DNA of 64,000 bases from G965232465 sp965276005 (lineage in GTDB: Bacteria > Pseudomonadota > Alphaproteobacteria > JAQWUY01), in the NCBI GenBank assembly GCA_965276005.1, contig OZ254962.1, positions 1,612,001 through 1,676,000 on the forward strand. Direction: 5' to 3'. Positions 63,527-64,000 of this stretch are shown piece after piece. The notes beneath the pieces are model-generated. The model was not told the DNA's origin. It did not search any database and was given only the letters and a program-made list of their open reading frames with translations. The translations under genes were made by a program, and so were the position numbers. Position 1 is the first letter of the stretch, and every line of letters begins with the position of its first letter.

Positions 63527-63781
63527 GTATGATTTTACCGATAATGGTCAAGAAAATTATGATTATTGGATAAAACCAAAGTCAAAAAAATAGACGCATT
63601 GATAAAGAATTGCTGTCAAACGCCATACGAAGGCATTGGACACCCCGAACCCTTGAAACATGTTTTATTTGGAATGTGGTCTCGTCGTATCGATAGGGAA
63701 CATCGGCTTGTTTATGAATTGTCGAACGATACAATATGGGTACATGCCTGTCGTTTTCATTACAAAAAAATACACACCTAA
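63519..63781 (+). pseudogene. YoeB-family toxin gene with a one-base deletion
   Basis: From ATG 63519 the frame reads MYEYDFTDNGQENYDYW and then leaves the family after about 25 codons, stopping at TAG. The family sequence continues in another frame from 63566 as KKIDALIKNCCQTPYEGIGH, then PEPLKHVLFGMWSRRIDREH and RLVYELSN, ending ACRFHYKK. Adding one G at 63568-63569 rejoins both parts as YDYWDKTKVKKIDALI. So the ribosome-dependent mRNA interferase is inactive as read, while its antitoxin is intact. Confidence 0.78.
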
Positions 63782-64000
63782 CCCCGGCATACATCCATAC
63801 CGTGATATTCCAAATAGGACTCGGCTGTGTCCGTGCCCATGTATTTTTTTAGGGCTTTTACAGGCATGTTCCGCATGTCGACAACAATCAGACCATCGAG
63901 GGAATCGTTAAAGTCTGGATCGATGGAAAACCCGGCGATTTTGCCGTTCATGCGTAAATATTGCCGTAACAGTACGGGGATACTCTTGCCATCGTCCATA
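63778..64000 (-). CDS. Acyltransferase / hemolysin-like protein, C-terminal end (5' part beyond window)
   Basis: The visible 73 residues (KSIPVLLRQYLRMNGKIAGF, SIDPDFNDSLDGLIVVDM, ESYLEYHG) match the C-terminal end of the alphaproteobacterial GNAT/lysophospholipid-acyltransferase 'hemolysin' family, related to ornithine-lipid synthesis enzymes. The start and main domains lie right of the window, so enzymatic type cannot be confirmed. Confidence 0.7.
   Translation of the reverse strand, partial: MDDGKSIPVLLRQYLRMNGKIAGFSIDPDFNDSLDGLIVVDMRNMPVKALKKYMGTDTAESYLEYHGMDVCRG

Overview
The window looks like part of an alphaproteobacterial chromosome, probably of a host-associated or nutrient-scavenging lineage. 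The evidence is gene order and family type: ihfB-lapA-pyrF-trpF on one strand, yqgE divergent from dsbD, an aroA product with class II motifs (MNPTRTGL, SMIDEYPIL) and several PotABCD-type importers. Species cannot be named from sequence alone. Coding regions are rich in C and G runs, while intergenic DNA is strongly AT-rich. At least five genes carry single-base or nonsense lesions, so the genome is eroding, uses phase variation, or the assembly has base errors.

Layout. 1-3810: a GMC (choline-type) dehydrogenase cut by the left edge, an aldehyde dehydrogenase and a divergent TetR regulator. 3871-7249: housekeeping genes trpF, pyrF, lapA and ihfB, then a prephenate dehydratase with an N-terminal XRE-type HTH. 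7332-12581: secreted Sel1-repeat genes in a tandem segmental duplication, a DUF4760-like gene, a field of about 340-bp repeats with terminator hairpins, and a small secreted protein. 12653-15697: an AlkA-type glycosylase, a frameshifted aroA and a LysR regulator. 16326-16807: the 5' end of a two-partner-secretion adhesin gene with a G14 tract. 16794-22215: a degenerate class V aminotransferase, dsbD, yqgE, an M48/PDZ lipoprotein and mutT.

22370-44339 is the most interesting part: a large catabolic and uptake region. It holds a CoA-transferase, acyl-CoA dehydrogenase, SDR, two AP-endonuclease-2-type isomerases/epimerases, a thiolase-like protein paired with a DUF35 protein, an acyl-CoA synthetase, DhaL and DhaK, a LacD-type aldolase, an aldehyde dehydrogenase, a GntR/HutC regulator, a FucI-like isomerase, a complete ABC importer, a nucleoside hydrolase and an FAD monooxygenase. 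A 12-bp sequence (TTGTATACACAA, in opposite orientations) sits at the promoters of the two main transcription units. I infer that an imported glycoside or nucleoside is split, the sugar is isomerised, phosphorylated and cleaved by the aldolase, and the resulting aldehyde is oxidised, linked to CoA and degraded.

44434-54874: two MFS transporters on either side of an adhesin fragment and an IS110-type transposase fragment, then a GH116 glycosidase gene interrupted by one in-frame amber codon and followed by its own ABC sugar importer. 55000-63129: a three-subunit HcnABC/opine-oxidase-like dehydrogenase, a decayed RidA gene, a PotABCD-type importer and a divergent LysR regulator, together suggesting use of an opine or a D-amino/imino acid. 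63236-64000: a Phd/YefM antitoxin with a frameshifted YoeB toxin, and the end of an acyltransferase gene cut by the right edge. No tRNA, rRNA or CRISPR array was recognised.
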